A DNA stretch of 64,000 nucleotides from Pararhizobium sp. IMCC3301 (GTDB taxonomy: Bacteria > Pseudomonadota > Alphaproteobacteria > Rhizobiales > GCA-2746425), in the NCBI RefSeq assembly GCF_030758315.1, contig NZ_CP132336.1, positions 1,860,001-1,924,000 of the forward strand. Reading direction: 5' to 3'. The notes beneath the pieces were generated by a model, which saw only the letters and a list, made by a program, of their open reading frames with translations, was not told the origin of the DNA and did no database searches. This document shows positions 43,410-51,454 of the stretch, piece after piece (within the stretch, counting starts at the first letter, position 1; every line of letters starts with the position of its first letter). Position numbers and translations under genes: made by a program.

Positions 43410-44714
43410 TCAACCTGCTGTCAGATCGAAGCGTTCATCGGGAAAGTATTTTTCAAGCCTTATGTCGGCTGTGCGGGCATGGCCTTCCATCCCTTCCAGC
43501 CGCGATATCCGCGCAGTGGCTTCCGCAACCGCCCTGGAACCCTCACGGGTGACTTTTTGCCAGGTCACCAGTTTCATATATTTATGCACTGACAGGCCGC
43601 CGGTATAACGCGCCGCCCCGGAAGTCGGCAGAACATGGTTCGGCCCGGCGGATTTATCGCCAAATGCGACCGTGGTTTCTTCGCCGAGAAACAGCGAGCC
43701 ATAACAATTCAGCCGCTCCAGAAACCAATCCGTGTCTGCCGCCTGCACATGCAGATGCTCCGGCGCATATTCATCGGCGATTTGCGCCAGCCCTTCCCGG
43801 TCCGAAACCAGCATGACTTCCGCCATATCCTTCCAAGCAGCAGCCGCATTCTGTGCGTTTAAGTCAGGCAACTTACTGATATATTGCGGCACCAATTCCA
43901 TGACTTTCTCCGCCAGTGGCCGGTGGGTCGTGGCCAGCCAGACCGGAGAATTGTAACCGTGCTCCGCCTGCCCTACCAGATCCCATGCGACAATGTGCGG
44001 ATCGGCGGTTTCATCTGCCAGAATAAGGCTGTCGGTCGGTCCGGCGAACATGTCGATGCCGACCCGGCCGAACAGGATGCGCTTGGCTTCAGCGACGAAC
44101 TGATTGCCCGGACCGACCAGAATATCGGCCTTCGGCAACCCGAACAGGCCGAACGCCATCGCGGCGATACCCTGAACACCGCCCAGCGCGAGAATCCTGT
44201 CGGCTCCGCACAGATTGGCTGTATAGACAATCGCCGGCGCGATACCGATATCGGGCCGCGGCGGAGAGCAGGCTGTGATATGTCCGCACCCTGCCACCTT
44301 CGCCGTCGTCACCGTCATCAATGCTGAGGCAATGTGGCTGTAGCGCCCCCCCGGCGCATAACAACCCGCAGCCTGGCAGGGAATGGCTTTTTGCCCGGCG
44401 ATCAGTCCGGGTCGCAATTCCACCTCTGTGTCCTTGATGGTTTCTTTCTGCACCTCGGCAAACAGCCGCACATTGTCCCAGGAAAAACGGATATCATCCT
44501 TGAGCCGCTGCGGCACCAGATCGGAGGCTTTCTCGATCTCTTCCGGCGTGAGAATGATGTTGCCGTCATATTTATCAAACTGGGCAGCATAGCGCCGCGC
44601 AGCCTCATCACCACCGGCTTCGATGTCATCCAGAATGGTTTTGACAACGGCATGCACGTCGCCCGCATCGTCGGTGGATTTTCGATCAGCTTTCTTGAGA
44701 TATTCAACAGTCAT
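43410..44714 (-). CDS. hpsN: Histidinol-dehydrogenase-like enzyme, probable sulfopropanediol 3-dehydrogenase
   Basis: A 434-residue member of the HisD superfamily. The HisD machinery is intact: zinc ligands Gln249, His252, Asp353 and His412, and catalytic Glu319-His320 (YAPEHLHV). HpsN oxidises (R)-2,3-dihydroxypropane-1-sulfonate in two NAD-dependent steps to (R)-sulfolactate. The substrate-facing block reads AGPTDSLIL where biosynthetic HisD usually has AGPSEVLVI. No his genes are nearby, while a TRAP transporter and two diol dehydrogenases are in the same operon, which is the HpsN setting. ATG 44714 follows GAGAG; a GTG at 44726 overlapping dctM is possible. Sulfolactate-degrading genes are not in the window. 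Confidence 0.75.
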   Translation of the reverse strand: MTVEYLKKADRKSTDDAGDVHAVVKTILDDIEAGGDEAARRYAAQFDKYDGNIILTPEEIEKASDLVPQRLKDDIRFSWDNVRLFAEVQKETIKDTEVELRPGLIAGQKAIPCQAAGCYAPGGRYSHIASALMTVTTAKVAGCGHITACSPPRPDIGIAPAIVYTANLCGADRILALGGVQGIAAMAFGLFGLPKADILVGPGNQFVAEAKRILFGRVGIDMFAGPTDSLILADETADPHIVAWDLVGQAEHGYNSPVWLATTHRPLAEKVMELVPQYISKLPDLNAQNAAAAWKDMAEVMLVSDREGLAQIADEYAPEHLHVQAADTDWFLERLNCYGSLFLGEETTVAFGDKSAGPNHVLPTSGAARYTGGLSVHKYMKLVTWQKVTREGSRAVAEATARISRLEGMEGHARTADIRLEKYFPDERFDLTAG

Positions 44715-44722
44715 GACAGCTC

Positions 44723-46054
44723 TCACTTATAGATATCAGGTAGGAGTATGGTGGAAACCACAGGGACGTAGGCAATCAGCAACACGACCAGCAGCATGAA
44801 GAAAACAAATGGCACTGCGCGGGCGGCAATCTTGAGGATCGATTCCCCGGTCAGGCCTGACACGACAAACAGGTTCAGTCCCAGCGGCGGCGTTATGAAA
44901 CCGACCCCCAGAGCCGTGATCATCATGATGCTGAACTGAATTTCGTTCATCCCGATCTGGTCGGCAAGCGGTTTCAAAAGTGGCGCCAGTATGACGATGT
45001 TCGGCGTCGTCTCCATGACGCAGCCGGCGGCGATCAGGATGGCGATCATCAGCAAGATTAGAATATACGGATTATCGGTGATCGATGTGACAGCAAACAC
45101 GAAACCCTGCGGCACGCCCATTGCAGCCATTGCCTGCGCCAGCGGAAGCGACATCGCCACAATCGGCAGAATGATGCCATTGACCTTGGCGGAACTGACC
45201 ATCATGGCCGGAAAGTCGGATAGTTTGAGGGTTCCCAGAATGAAACCAAGCAGAATGGTAATCATCACTGCGGTGGCACCCGCTTCAGTCGGTGTCAGGC
45301 GGCCGGAAAAGATTCCCCAGAAGATCACACCCGGCACCAGAAACGCGTACCAGCCGCGGGCCAGAGCCCGGCCCACATTGGCAAGCCAGTCGCGGAACGA
45401 AATTAACCCGCCGCCTTCATAGGCATGTCTGCGGTTGACGACGATGTTGGTCACCAGAATTGAAATGAGGATCAGGATTCCGGGAATCAGCGCCGCCTGA
45501 AACAGGGTGGAAGCTGAAATCCCCAGCACCAAGCCAATCACGATATAGGCAATCGAGGGCGGAATGAGAATACCGGTACAGGCACCCGCCGCGACCAGTG
45601 CGCAGGCATAGGGGCGCGGATAGCCAGACTCCACCAGCCGGTCGATGGTCATCCGGCCGACAGCTGCAGCGCCCGCCGCATCGGATCCGGAAATCGCTGA
45701 AAACATGCCGCACACCAGCACGGTCGCCGATCCGAAACCGCCACGCGCCCAGCAAGTCAGCGCTTCAGCAACATCGAGAAACTTTCGACTGAGCTTAGTG
45801 CGCACCAGCACATCGCCGGTCAGAATGAACAGCGGCACTGCGGTCAGGGCAAAATGATCAATCCCGTCAAACAGGCTTTCACCGAGCAGTGACAAGGGCA
45901 GCACTTGGGAGATCAACAACATCGACACCGCACCGGCGCCGATCGAAGCCCAGACCGGCACGCCGAGGGCAATCAGGGCCACAAAAATCAGGACGGGGCC
46001 ATAAAAATCCCAGCCAATGACCGTTGCTTCCTGTTGAATCTGGTTCCAGAGCAT
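44723..46054 (-). CDS. dctM: TRAP transporter large permease, DctM type
   Basis: A 443-residue membrane protein with about 12 hydrophobic segments. Family motifs include GVPVWASIGAGAV near the start, SGSDAAGAAAVGRMTIDRLVESGYPRPYACALVAAGACTGILIPPSI (~120-170) and the C-terminal GFITPPLGLNLFVVSGLTGES. It is the Na+-coupled channel of a TRAP system. The start follows TTAGGAGAA. The stop overlaps the first possible codon of the HisD-like gene. Confidence 0.9.
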   Translation of the reverse strand: MLWNQIQQEATVIGWDFYGPVLIFVALIALGVPVWASIGAGAVSMLLISQVLPLSLLGESLFDGIDHFALTAVPLFILTGDVLVRTKLSRKFLDVAEALTCWARGGFGSATVLVCGMFSAISGSDAAGAAAVGRMTIDRLVESGYPRPYACALVAAGACTGILIPPSIAYIVIGLVLGISASTLFQAALIPGILILISILVTNIVVNRRHAYEGGGLISFRDWLANVGRALARGWYAFLVPGVIFWGIFSGRLTPTEAGATAVMITILLGFILGTLKLSDFPAMMVSSAKVNGIILPIVAMSLPLAQAMAAMGVPQGFVFAVTSITDNPYILILLMIAILIAAGCVMETTPNIVILAPLLKPLADQIGMNEIQFSIMMITALGVGFITPPLGLNLFVVSGLTGESILKIAARAVPFVFFMLLVVLLIAYVPVVSTILLPDIYK

Positions 46055-46065
46055 GTCGCGTTCTC

Positions 46066-46572
46066 CTAATCAAACAGACGTTCACCCTCATAAACGGGAC
46101 GTCCTGACCGCAGGTCAGCGACATCTCGAATGAGGGATTGAACAAGGCGCAGCATCATCAGGCCGAAGCCCAGTGGCACAGCCATCAGGAACCAGACCAT
46201 CGAGACACGCAGACCGTGGCTGACAGAGCCGAATTTCCAGGAGACGGAGACGGTTTCAAACGACCACCAGAACGCCAGCACCGCGATTAACAGCATCACC
46301 AGGTCGCCGAAAATATAAAGCAGGCTTTTGACCCGGGGAGAGACATAGTTGAAGATCACATCGATGCGGATATGGCCTCGCTCTCGTACTGCGGCTGCGG
46401 CTCCGATCCAGGCCAGATAGATGAATGAGTACCGCACGATCTCCTCACCCCAGATTGAGGAGTAGGAGAACACCTCGCGGCGAATGACCTCAACAGCCAT
46501 CGTCACCACAAGCAAGGTGTAGAAGACAAGCAGGGCCCACCGTTCCGCGTTTTTATTCAGCGCCTTAAGCAT
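46066..46572 (-). CDS. dctQ: TRAP transporter small permease, DctQ type
   Basis: A 168-residue protein with four membrane segments. The conserved DctQ region is WGEEIVRYSFIYLAWIGAAAAVRERGHIRIDVI (~43-75). ATG 46572 is preceded by GGAGGGGGAAG; a longer frame from 46599 is rejected. It lies between the terminator-like hairpin and dctM (11 bases away). Confidence 0.9.
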   Translation of the reverse strand: MLKALNKNAERWALLVFYTLLVVTMAVEVIRREVFSYSSIWGEEIVRYSFIYLAWIGAAAAVRERGHIRIDVIFNYVSPRVKSLLYIFGDLVMLLIAVLAFWWSFETVSVSWKFGSVSHGLRVSMVWFLMAVPLGFGLMMLRLVQSLIRDVADLRSGRPVYEGERLFD

Positions 46573-46645
46573 TTCTTCCCCCTCCTGCCGCGCGCTCACG
46601 CCGCCTTACAGGCGATCTTTATGATGTCGGGCAGAGTTGTAAAAA

Positions 46646-46672
46646 TGGGCGGAGCGCGCATGGCTCCGCCCA
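46646..46672 (-). terminator. Terminator-like stem-loop between TRAP binding-protein and DctQ genes
   Basis: On the transcribed strand a ten-pair stem (TGGGCGGAGC and its complement), seven-base loop, then five T. It begins 12 bases after the binding-protein stop inside the operon, so partial termination would favour the binding protein. Confidence 0.7.
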
Positions 46673-46684
46673 GTGTTCATTTGG

Positions 46685-47839
46685 TCAGGCGTCGTGGACG
46701 TATTTCCGGCTTTGTGTGCCGGCGGCTTCGACCATCTTGTCGAAGGCATCCATCGAGCCTGCAAGTTCGGTCTTGTAGCTGTCCCATTCGCTGCGCTGAT
46801 AGCCGCCGGTCGCTTCCCATTCGGCCAGTTCATCGGCGGTCGGCGTGTAGAACTCAACGCCGGATTTCGACAATTCAGCCATGGCATAGTTTCGCGCTGC
46901 CGGAACTTTCGCCAGATTTTGCTGGGAGGTGATCTCAGAGGCGAATTCAATGCCTTCCTGAACATCGGCCGGCAGTGCGTTGAACCATTCCGCGTTGCAG
47001 GAATAGACCTGACTATCAGGAACGGCGCGGGTGAAGGTGATGTAGCTCAAAATGTCCTTGAAGCCGAAAACATGCAGCGCGCCAACGGCAGGATCGAGCG
47101 CATCGGCCACGCCCTGCTTGATCGCGGAAGGTGTTTCACCCCAGGCAACCGGCGTTGGATTGGCACCAACCATGCGGTAATATTGCTGCAACATTTTGGA
47201 GCCGGGAACGCGGAATTTAACACCCTGAAGATCGGCTGGTGTTTTAACCGGACCTGCGCCGCCTTTGCGCACAGCCACAACCCGTGGATCAATCACCACA
47301 TAGTACAGCGGCTTGAAGCCTTTTGCTTCAACCAGCGGATTGACGGTGTTCTTCCAGTGATCGGAACTCACCAGATTGACGAAGCGCTGGTTGGCGCCGC
47401 ACAGATAAGGCAAGTTGATCAGATCGACCACCGGGGCAAACGGCGCAAAATTGGACAACGAGTGCTGCGCCGCCTGAATAGTACCGCCCTGAACTTTCTG
47501 GACCAGAGCACCACCGGCACCAAGCTGACCGCCAGGGGCCAGCTTGACATAGACTTTGCCATTTGTGGCGTTCTGAATGTTTTCCTTGAAATCAAGCTGC
47601 ATGATCGGATAGCTGCGATCGGCGGTCATCGCATAGGCTGTCGCAATCGTCATGATGTGGTCTGCAGCCCGCTCACGGTCGGATTCTTCTTTTGCCGTCT
47701 GGGCAATCGCCTCGGACGACCACAGGGTTCCGGCAGCACCAGCCACAGCGGCCACGGTAAAGCTGCCAGCAGCAGCCAGTTTCATAAAGTTCCGCCGCTC
47801 CAGCGACGCAATTTCGGTGTTTGGGTTCTTGGATTTCAT
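46685..47839 (-). CDS. dctP: TRAP transporter substrate-binding protein, DctP type
   Basis: A 384-residue periplasmic protein. The N-terminus has a Tat-like signal (LERRNFMKLAAAGSFTVAAVAGAAG, cleavage near EAIA). Family blocks are GGQLGAGGALVQKVQGGTIQAAQ and GVKFRVPGSKMLQQYYRMVGANPTPVAWGETPSAIKQGVADALDPAVG (~215-262), the region containing the conserved arginine that binds the ligand acid group in TRAP proteins. A carboxylate or, in this context, sulfonate ligand is plausible. ATG 47839 follows GGGAGGAAACAG. It is second in the operon after the small membrane protein, 22 bases away. Confidence 0.9.
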   Translation of the reverse strand: MKSKNPNTEIASLERRNFMKLAAAGSFTVAAVAGAAGTLWSSEAIAQTAKEESDRERAADHIMTIATAYAMTADRSYPIMQLDFKENIQNATNGKVYVKLAPGGQLGAGGALVQKVQGGTIQAAQHSLSNFAPFAPVVDLINLPYLCGANQRFVNLVSSDHWKNTVNPLVEAKGFKPLYYVVIDPRVVAVRKGGAGPVKTPADLQGVKFRVPGSKMLQQYYRMVGANPTPVAWGETPSAIKQGVADALDPAVGALHVFGFKDILSYITFTRAVPDSQVYSCNAEWFNALPADVQEGIEFASEITSQQNLAKVPAARNYAMAELSKSGVEFYTPTADELAEWEATGGYQRSEWDSYKTELAGSMDAFDKMVEAAGTQSRKYVHDA

Positions 47840-47861
47840 TCTGTTTCCTCCCGGTTGAAAT

Positions 47862-48074
47862 TTAGATGCGGTCCGCATCGTCCTGCTCCATGGACCGCGC
47901 TTCGCATCGCAAGATGCCGACGACGAATAGAAAGACGGATGCGAGCAGCAGAAGCATTTGCGGAACATCACCGAGAAACTCGGTATTGCCAGCCGCGCCA
48001 ATTCCGACATTCGTGAAGAAAATCACGAACAGTATCAGCGACGCGATCAAAATTGGCTTAGCGAAAGCGGTCAT
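47862..48074 (-). CDS. Small membrane protein heading the TRAP operon
   Basis: A 70-residue protein with two hydrophobic helices (residues ~6-27 PILIASLILFVIFFTNVGIG and ~39-56 QMLLLLASVFLFVVGI) and a charged tail with Glu/Asp (EARSMEQDDADRI). ATG 48074 has an excellent ribosome site (GGAGGACG) seven bases upstream; the longer frame to 48377 runs through the LacI operator and is rejected. It is promoter-proximal to dctP with 22 bases between. No family was recognised. It may help assemble the TRAP membrane subunits or be a leader-like protein. Confidence 0.7.
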   Translation of the reverse strand: MTAFAKPILIASLILFVIFFTNVGIGAAGNTEFLGDVPQMLLLLASVFLFVVGILRCEARSMEQDDADRI

Positions 48075-48120
48075 ATTTTGAACGTCCTCCCAAACGTGCA
48101 AGCACCTGTCTAGGAACTCT

Positions 48121-48156
48121 TGTAAGCGCTTGCAAACAGAAATGCAAGCGCTTACA
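48121..48156. promoter_or_regulatory. Double LacI-type operator
   Basis: Two 14-base sites, TGTAAGCGCTTGCA (48121-48134) and TGCAAGCGCTTACA (48143-48156), are exact reverse complements with eight bases between. Each contains the palindromic core AAGCGCTT typical of LacI/PurR-family sites. Their centres are 22 bases apart, about two helical turns, so two dimers or one tetramer could bind the same face. They lie 47 bases upstream of the small membrane gene and ~400 bases from the divergent LacI gene. The rest of 48075-48554 holds nothing else recognised. Confidence 0.85.
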
Positions 48157-48554
48157 TTATGGATGCAATATAAATTGGTGGTGCGATCTGTTCGCAATTG
48201 CGGGAACTCTCGGTGCCATATCCGTTTTTTGACGCGAAAGTTGGTTTTTCGATTGGCCTCACTCAAACATGGCTCAGTATGGCCAGTTGTTATGGTACGG
48301 CGTGTGTCAGAGTGAGTTGCGCGAAAACAGGTGTTCAACACATCCGGCATTCGGCTTTCAATGTCCGCATGGCGCAACTAGAGTGCTGACGATAGGATCA
48401 ATAGCAAAAAGATGCTGCGACCGATGACATCAAGCAGAAAAGATTGCGCATTGCTGATCTGGCATCGGGCGTTGTGGAGCGGCATGTCCGGTCCCGGCAA
48501 CGCGGTTGCCAGACGCGCCGCTATCACCCGATCATCGGCCCGGGTGCCTGTCCT

Positions 48555-49571
48555 ATGAGCACACGAACCCTTCCGACGCTCGATGACGTTGCCCGCCTCG
48601 CGGGCGTCTCCACCGCAACAGTGTCGCGCTGCGTCAATCTGCCGGATCGTGTCCGCCAGAGCACTAAAAACCGGGTGGAGGCAGCCATCGCCGAGTTGGG
48701 CTACACGCCGCATTTCGGCGGCATGGCGCTGGCCTCCAACCGCACCAATACCATCGGCGCTGTCATTCCGACCATGGATAATGCGATTTTCGCCCGTGGC
48801 GTGCAGGTTCTTCAGGAAGAATTGTCTCTGGTCGGCATCACCTTGCTGGTGGCGTCCTCGCTTTATGACCCCGAAAAGGAAGCCCGGCAGATTCGTGCCC
48901 TGCTTGGCCGCGGTGTCGATGGCCTGATCCTGATCGGACGGGAACGTCCGCAGGAAACCTACCGGTTGCTGGCCGACAGGCAGATCCCTTTCGTCCTGAT
49001 GTGGACCTATTCCGACGATTTGACTTATAGTCAGGTCGGCTTCGACAACCATCGCGCGGCCTATGATATGACGCAGCATGTCATCAGCCGCGGCCACAGC
49101 CGCATTGCCATGATTGCCGGCACCACGGCAGGCAATGATCGCGCCCGCGAGCGTGTTGAAGGCGTCTCTCATGCCATGCGCAACCACGGCCTGCTGTTAG
49201 CGCCACCGATGCTGATCGAAACACATTACTCCGTGGAACATGGCAAGCTGGCAGCCCAGCAGTTTCTTGCGCTTGACGAGAGGCCGACAGCCATCATCTG
49301 CGGCAATGATGTTCAGGCGGCTGGCGCACTGAAAGCAGCGCATCAGGCCGGGCTGAGGGTCCCGCAGGACATGTCAATCGTCGGCTTTGATGATATCGAC
49401 CTGGCCGAAGCGGTGGAGCCTGGCCTGACCACGGTCCATGTGCCGCATCGCCGCATGGGCCGGGAGGCCGCCCATCTCATCATGCGCATGGTGCGGAATG
49501 AACAGCCGGTTGAAAGCATCCGCATTGCCACCAGCATTGTCGAGCGCGCGTCACTGGCCGATATTTCCTGA
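48555..49571 (+). CDS. LacI-family transcriptional regulator of the TRAP operon
   Basis: A 338-residue LacI-type repressor. The N-terminal HTH is at residues 7-28 (PTLDDVARLAGVSTATVSRCVN), followed by the hinge helix RVEAAIAELGYTP and a periplasmic-binding-type effector domain (~60-335, with FDDIDLAEAVEPGLTTVHVP). It is divergent from the TRAP/HpsN operon, and the perfect double operator at 48121-48156 is its obvious target. ATG 48555 is the natural LacI N-terminus. The inducer is probably the transported compound or an early metabolite. Confidence 0.88.
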   Translation: MSTRTLPTLDDVARLAGVSTATVSRCVNLPDRVRQSTKNRVEAAIAELGYTPHFGGMALASNRTNTIGAVIPTMDNAIFARGVQVLQEELSLVGITLLVASSLYDPEKEARQIRALLGRGVDGLILIGRERPQETYRLLADRQIPFVLMWTYSDDLTYSQVGFDNHRAAYDMTQHVISRGHSRIAMIAGTTAGNDRARERVEGVSHAMRNHGLLLAPPMLIETHYSVEHGKLAAQQFLALDERPTAIICGNDVQAAGALKAAHQAGLRVPQDMSIVGFDDIDLAEAVEPGLTTVHVPHRRMGREAAHLIMRMVRNEQPVESIRIATSIVERASLADIS

Positions 49572-49652
49572 GCCGGTGATTGGTTTCGCGCCGAACCCGC
49601 CCTATGTGGTACGATTGAGATAACCTCCAAAAACAACTGAAGGAATGGTCTT

Positions 49653-50027
49653 GTGAAAACTGCACAGCAATATCTGGACGAAGCCAACCAAGCCGTCACC
49701 CGCGTCCCTTGCGAACAGGGGATTGCAATTCACAAAGCCGGAGACACAGTGTTTGTCGATGTGCGCGATTCAAAGGACATTGCCGAAAGTGGCACGATTG
49801 CCGGTGCACTGTGTATTCCACGCGGCTTTATTGAATTTGCCGCTGACGAGGCGACACCCCATCACAATAAAGCCCTGAAAAAAGACGCCAAAATTGCCCT
49901 GGTCTGCGGTCTTGGCGGCCAGGCTGCCCTGACCGGAAAAACCCTGCAGGATATGGGCTATACTGCGGTGGTGAATGTCGGCGGCATCGGCGACTGGAAA
50001 AAAGCCGGCGGACCGATGGAAAACTGA
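49653..50027 (+). CDS. Single-domain rhodanese-like protein
   Basis: A 124-residue cytoplasmic rhodanese homologue. The active-site loop is VCGLGGQAALTGKTL with the sulfur-accepting Cys (~residue 88), and VFVDVRDSKDIAESGTIAGALCIPRGFIEF (~31-60) carries the CDC25/rhodanese VDVRxxxE-like and GxIxGAxxxP motifs. GTG 49653 is the start, 9 bases after AAGGAAT. It is monocistronic and ends in a strong terminator. Its position after the sulfonate-type cluster invites a sulfur-related role, but such proteins are common and this is only inference. Confidence 0.85.
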   Translation: MKTAQQYLDEANQAVTRVPCEQGIAIHKAGDTVFVDVRDSKDIAESGTIAGALCIPRGFIEFAADEATPHHNKALKKDAKIALVCGLGGQAALTGKTLQDMGYTAVVNVGGIGDWKKAGGPMEN

Positions 50028-50028
50028 G

Positions 50029-50092
50029 GCGCTTAAGCGCTCCCGAAAAAAATACTCCGGAAAAATACTCCGGACTGGCAACCAGTCCGGAG
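50029..50092 (+). terminator. Palindrome, tandem 13-base repeat and terminator after the rhodanese gene
   Basis: The sequence has the 12-base palindrome GCGCTTAAGCGC (50029-50040), then AAAAATACTCCGG twice in tandem (50048-50060, 50061-50073), then a perfect 11-pair stem with three-base loop (50068-50092, CTCCGGACTGG arms) followed by CTGCCTTTTGC. The last hairpin is a good intrinsic terminator. The rest of the gap to 50395 shows nothing further. Confidence 0.75.
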
Positions 50093-50395
50093 ACTGCCTT
50101 TTGCTGATTTTTGAATCAGGAACCGCACCGCAGATTTTTCTGGTTTGAACGAGATTGGGGATTTATTGCGAAAGGTACTGCGACTCCAGCTTCCTAAGTT
50201 TTACCGGCGTCCATCTATTCAGCAACGCAACTGCGCTGTTGCAGGACACATTGCGCCAAATCGTTTCGGTCAATATTTTTCAATATTGCATATTTGGATT
50301 TTATTTTTCATACTTTGCCCGGAGGGTCAGCTGGCTGCTTCTTTTCAGACAGCAGATCCGCTCGAATAATTCCATAAAACCAGGGAGTGAATGAC

Positions 50396-51334
50396 ATGCT
50401 TGGGAAATTGAAAATGCTTGCCGCCGGGCTGGCACTGGCGATTGCGCTGCCGATGGGCGCCGCGCAGGCGCAAAAGACATTTTACTGGGTCTCGCATGGC
50501 TCGCCGGCGGACCCGGTCTGGACCTATTTTCTGGATGGGGCCAAACAATGGGGCGAAGATACCGGCAATACGGTGAATACCTCATTTCACAGCGGCGACG
50601 TGCCGTCGCATCAGGAAGCCATCCGCGCGGCAATCGCCTCCGGCGCGGACGGTATTGTGACCTCAAGCCCTGATCCGGGCAGTCTGGTGGAAGTGGCGAA
50701 AGAAGCCAATGCCGCCGGCATCCCCATCATCAATATGAACACTCCGGATCCAACCGCCAGCTTCGACGCCTATGTCGGCGGTGAACTTGTCACCTACGGC
50801 CGCAATTGGGCGCAATATCTGGTCGACAAAGGCCTCGTCAAAGAGGGTGACTTTGTCTGGATGCCAGTTGAAGTCCCGGGCGCCACTTACGGTGTTCAGG
50901 AAGAGCAGGGCATTGCCAGTGTGTTCGAACCTCTCAACATCACTTGGGAAGTCACCGACGCTACGCTTGATCAGGCGGAAATCATAACGCGGATGTCCGA
51001 TTACATGACCGCCAATGGCGACAAGATTAACGCCATCATCGGCCTGGGCGATCTGGTCACAGGTTCGGTGAAACGGGTGTTCGATCAGGTTGGTGTCAAA
51101 GCCGGCGACATCCCCGTCGTTGGTTGGGGCAATTCTCTGGACACCACCCAATCCGTGCTTGAGGGTTATGTCAACGCGGCGCAATGGCAGGACCCCCAGG
51201 CCACCAGCTATGTCGCGCTTTCGCTTGCGGCCATGGCCGCCAGTGGCATCCCCACCGGTTTTGATGTCATCACCGGCGCGCTCTACGAAAAAGACACGGC
51301 ACAAATCTATGACGATGTCCTGAGCGGAAAATAA
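50396..51334 (+). CDS. Sugar ABC substrate-binding protein, FrcB/RbsB-like
   Basis: A 312-residue type-1 periplasmic binding protein. It has a Sec signal (MLGKLKMLAAGLALAIALPMGAAQA) and a mature start KTFYWVSHGSPADPVWTYFLDGAKQW, a form common in rhizobial monosaccharide/inositol binding proteins. ATG 50396 is chosen after GGGAG; a GTG at 50387 lies 9 bases earlier. It is first in an operon with a permease and a single-domain ATPase, as in the fructose transporter FrcBCA. Fructose is not implied; the ligand is unknown. Confidence 0.85.
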   Translation: MLGKLKMLAAGLALAIALPMGAAQAQKTFYWVSHGSPADPVWTYFLDGAKQWGEDTGNTVNTSFHSGDVPSHQEAIRAAIASGADGIVTSSPDPGSLVEVAKEANAAGIPIINMNTPDPTASFDAYVGGELVTYGRNWAQYLVDKGLVKEGDFVWMPVEVPGATYGVQEEQGIASVFEPLNITWEVTDATLDQAEIITRMSDYMTANGDKINAIIGLGDLVTGSVKRVFDQVGVKAGDIPVVGWGNSLDTTQSVLEGYVNAAQWQDPQATSYVALSLAAMAASGIPTGFDVITGALYEKDTAQIYDDVLSGK

Positions 51335-51339
51335 CCGAG

Positions 51340-51369
51340 CGGGCACAGCACTTCGCAGCGCTGTGCCCG
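51340..51369 (+). repeat. Stem-loop between FrcB-like and FrcC-like genes
   Basis: A ten-pair stem (CGGGCACAGC with GCTGTGCCCG) and ten-base loop begin five bases after the stop; only GTTTG follows, so it is more likely a stabilising hairpin than a full terminator. Confidence 0.65.
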
Positions 51370-51454
51370 GTTTGCCGATACGACAGATCTTTACAGCCGA
51401 TCCAAAGTTGCGTGCCTGTGCTTTGGCCCCAACAGCAAGAGGGTAAAACCGGCA

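Noticed and set aside
43410-44714. Biosynthetic histidinol dehydrogenase (HisD)
   Set aside because: No other his genes nearby, the substrate block differs, and the operon is a LacI-controlled TRAP catabolic unit.
47862-48377. 171-residue version of the small membrane protein
   Set aside because: The extra 101 codons run through the LacI operator and lack a ribosome site; the ATG at 48074 has an excellent one.
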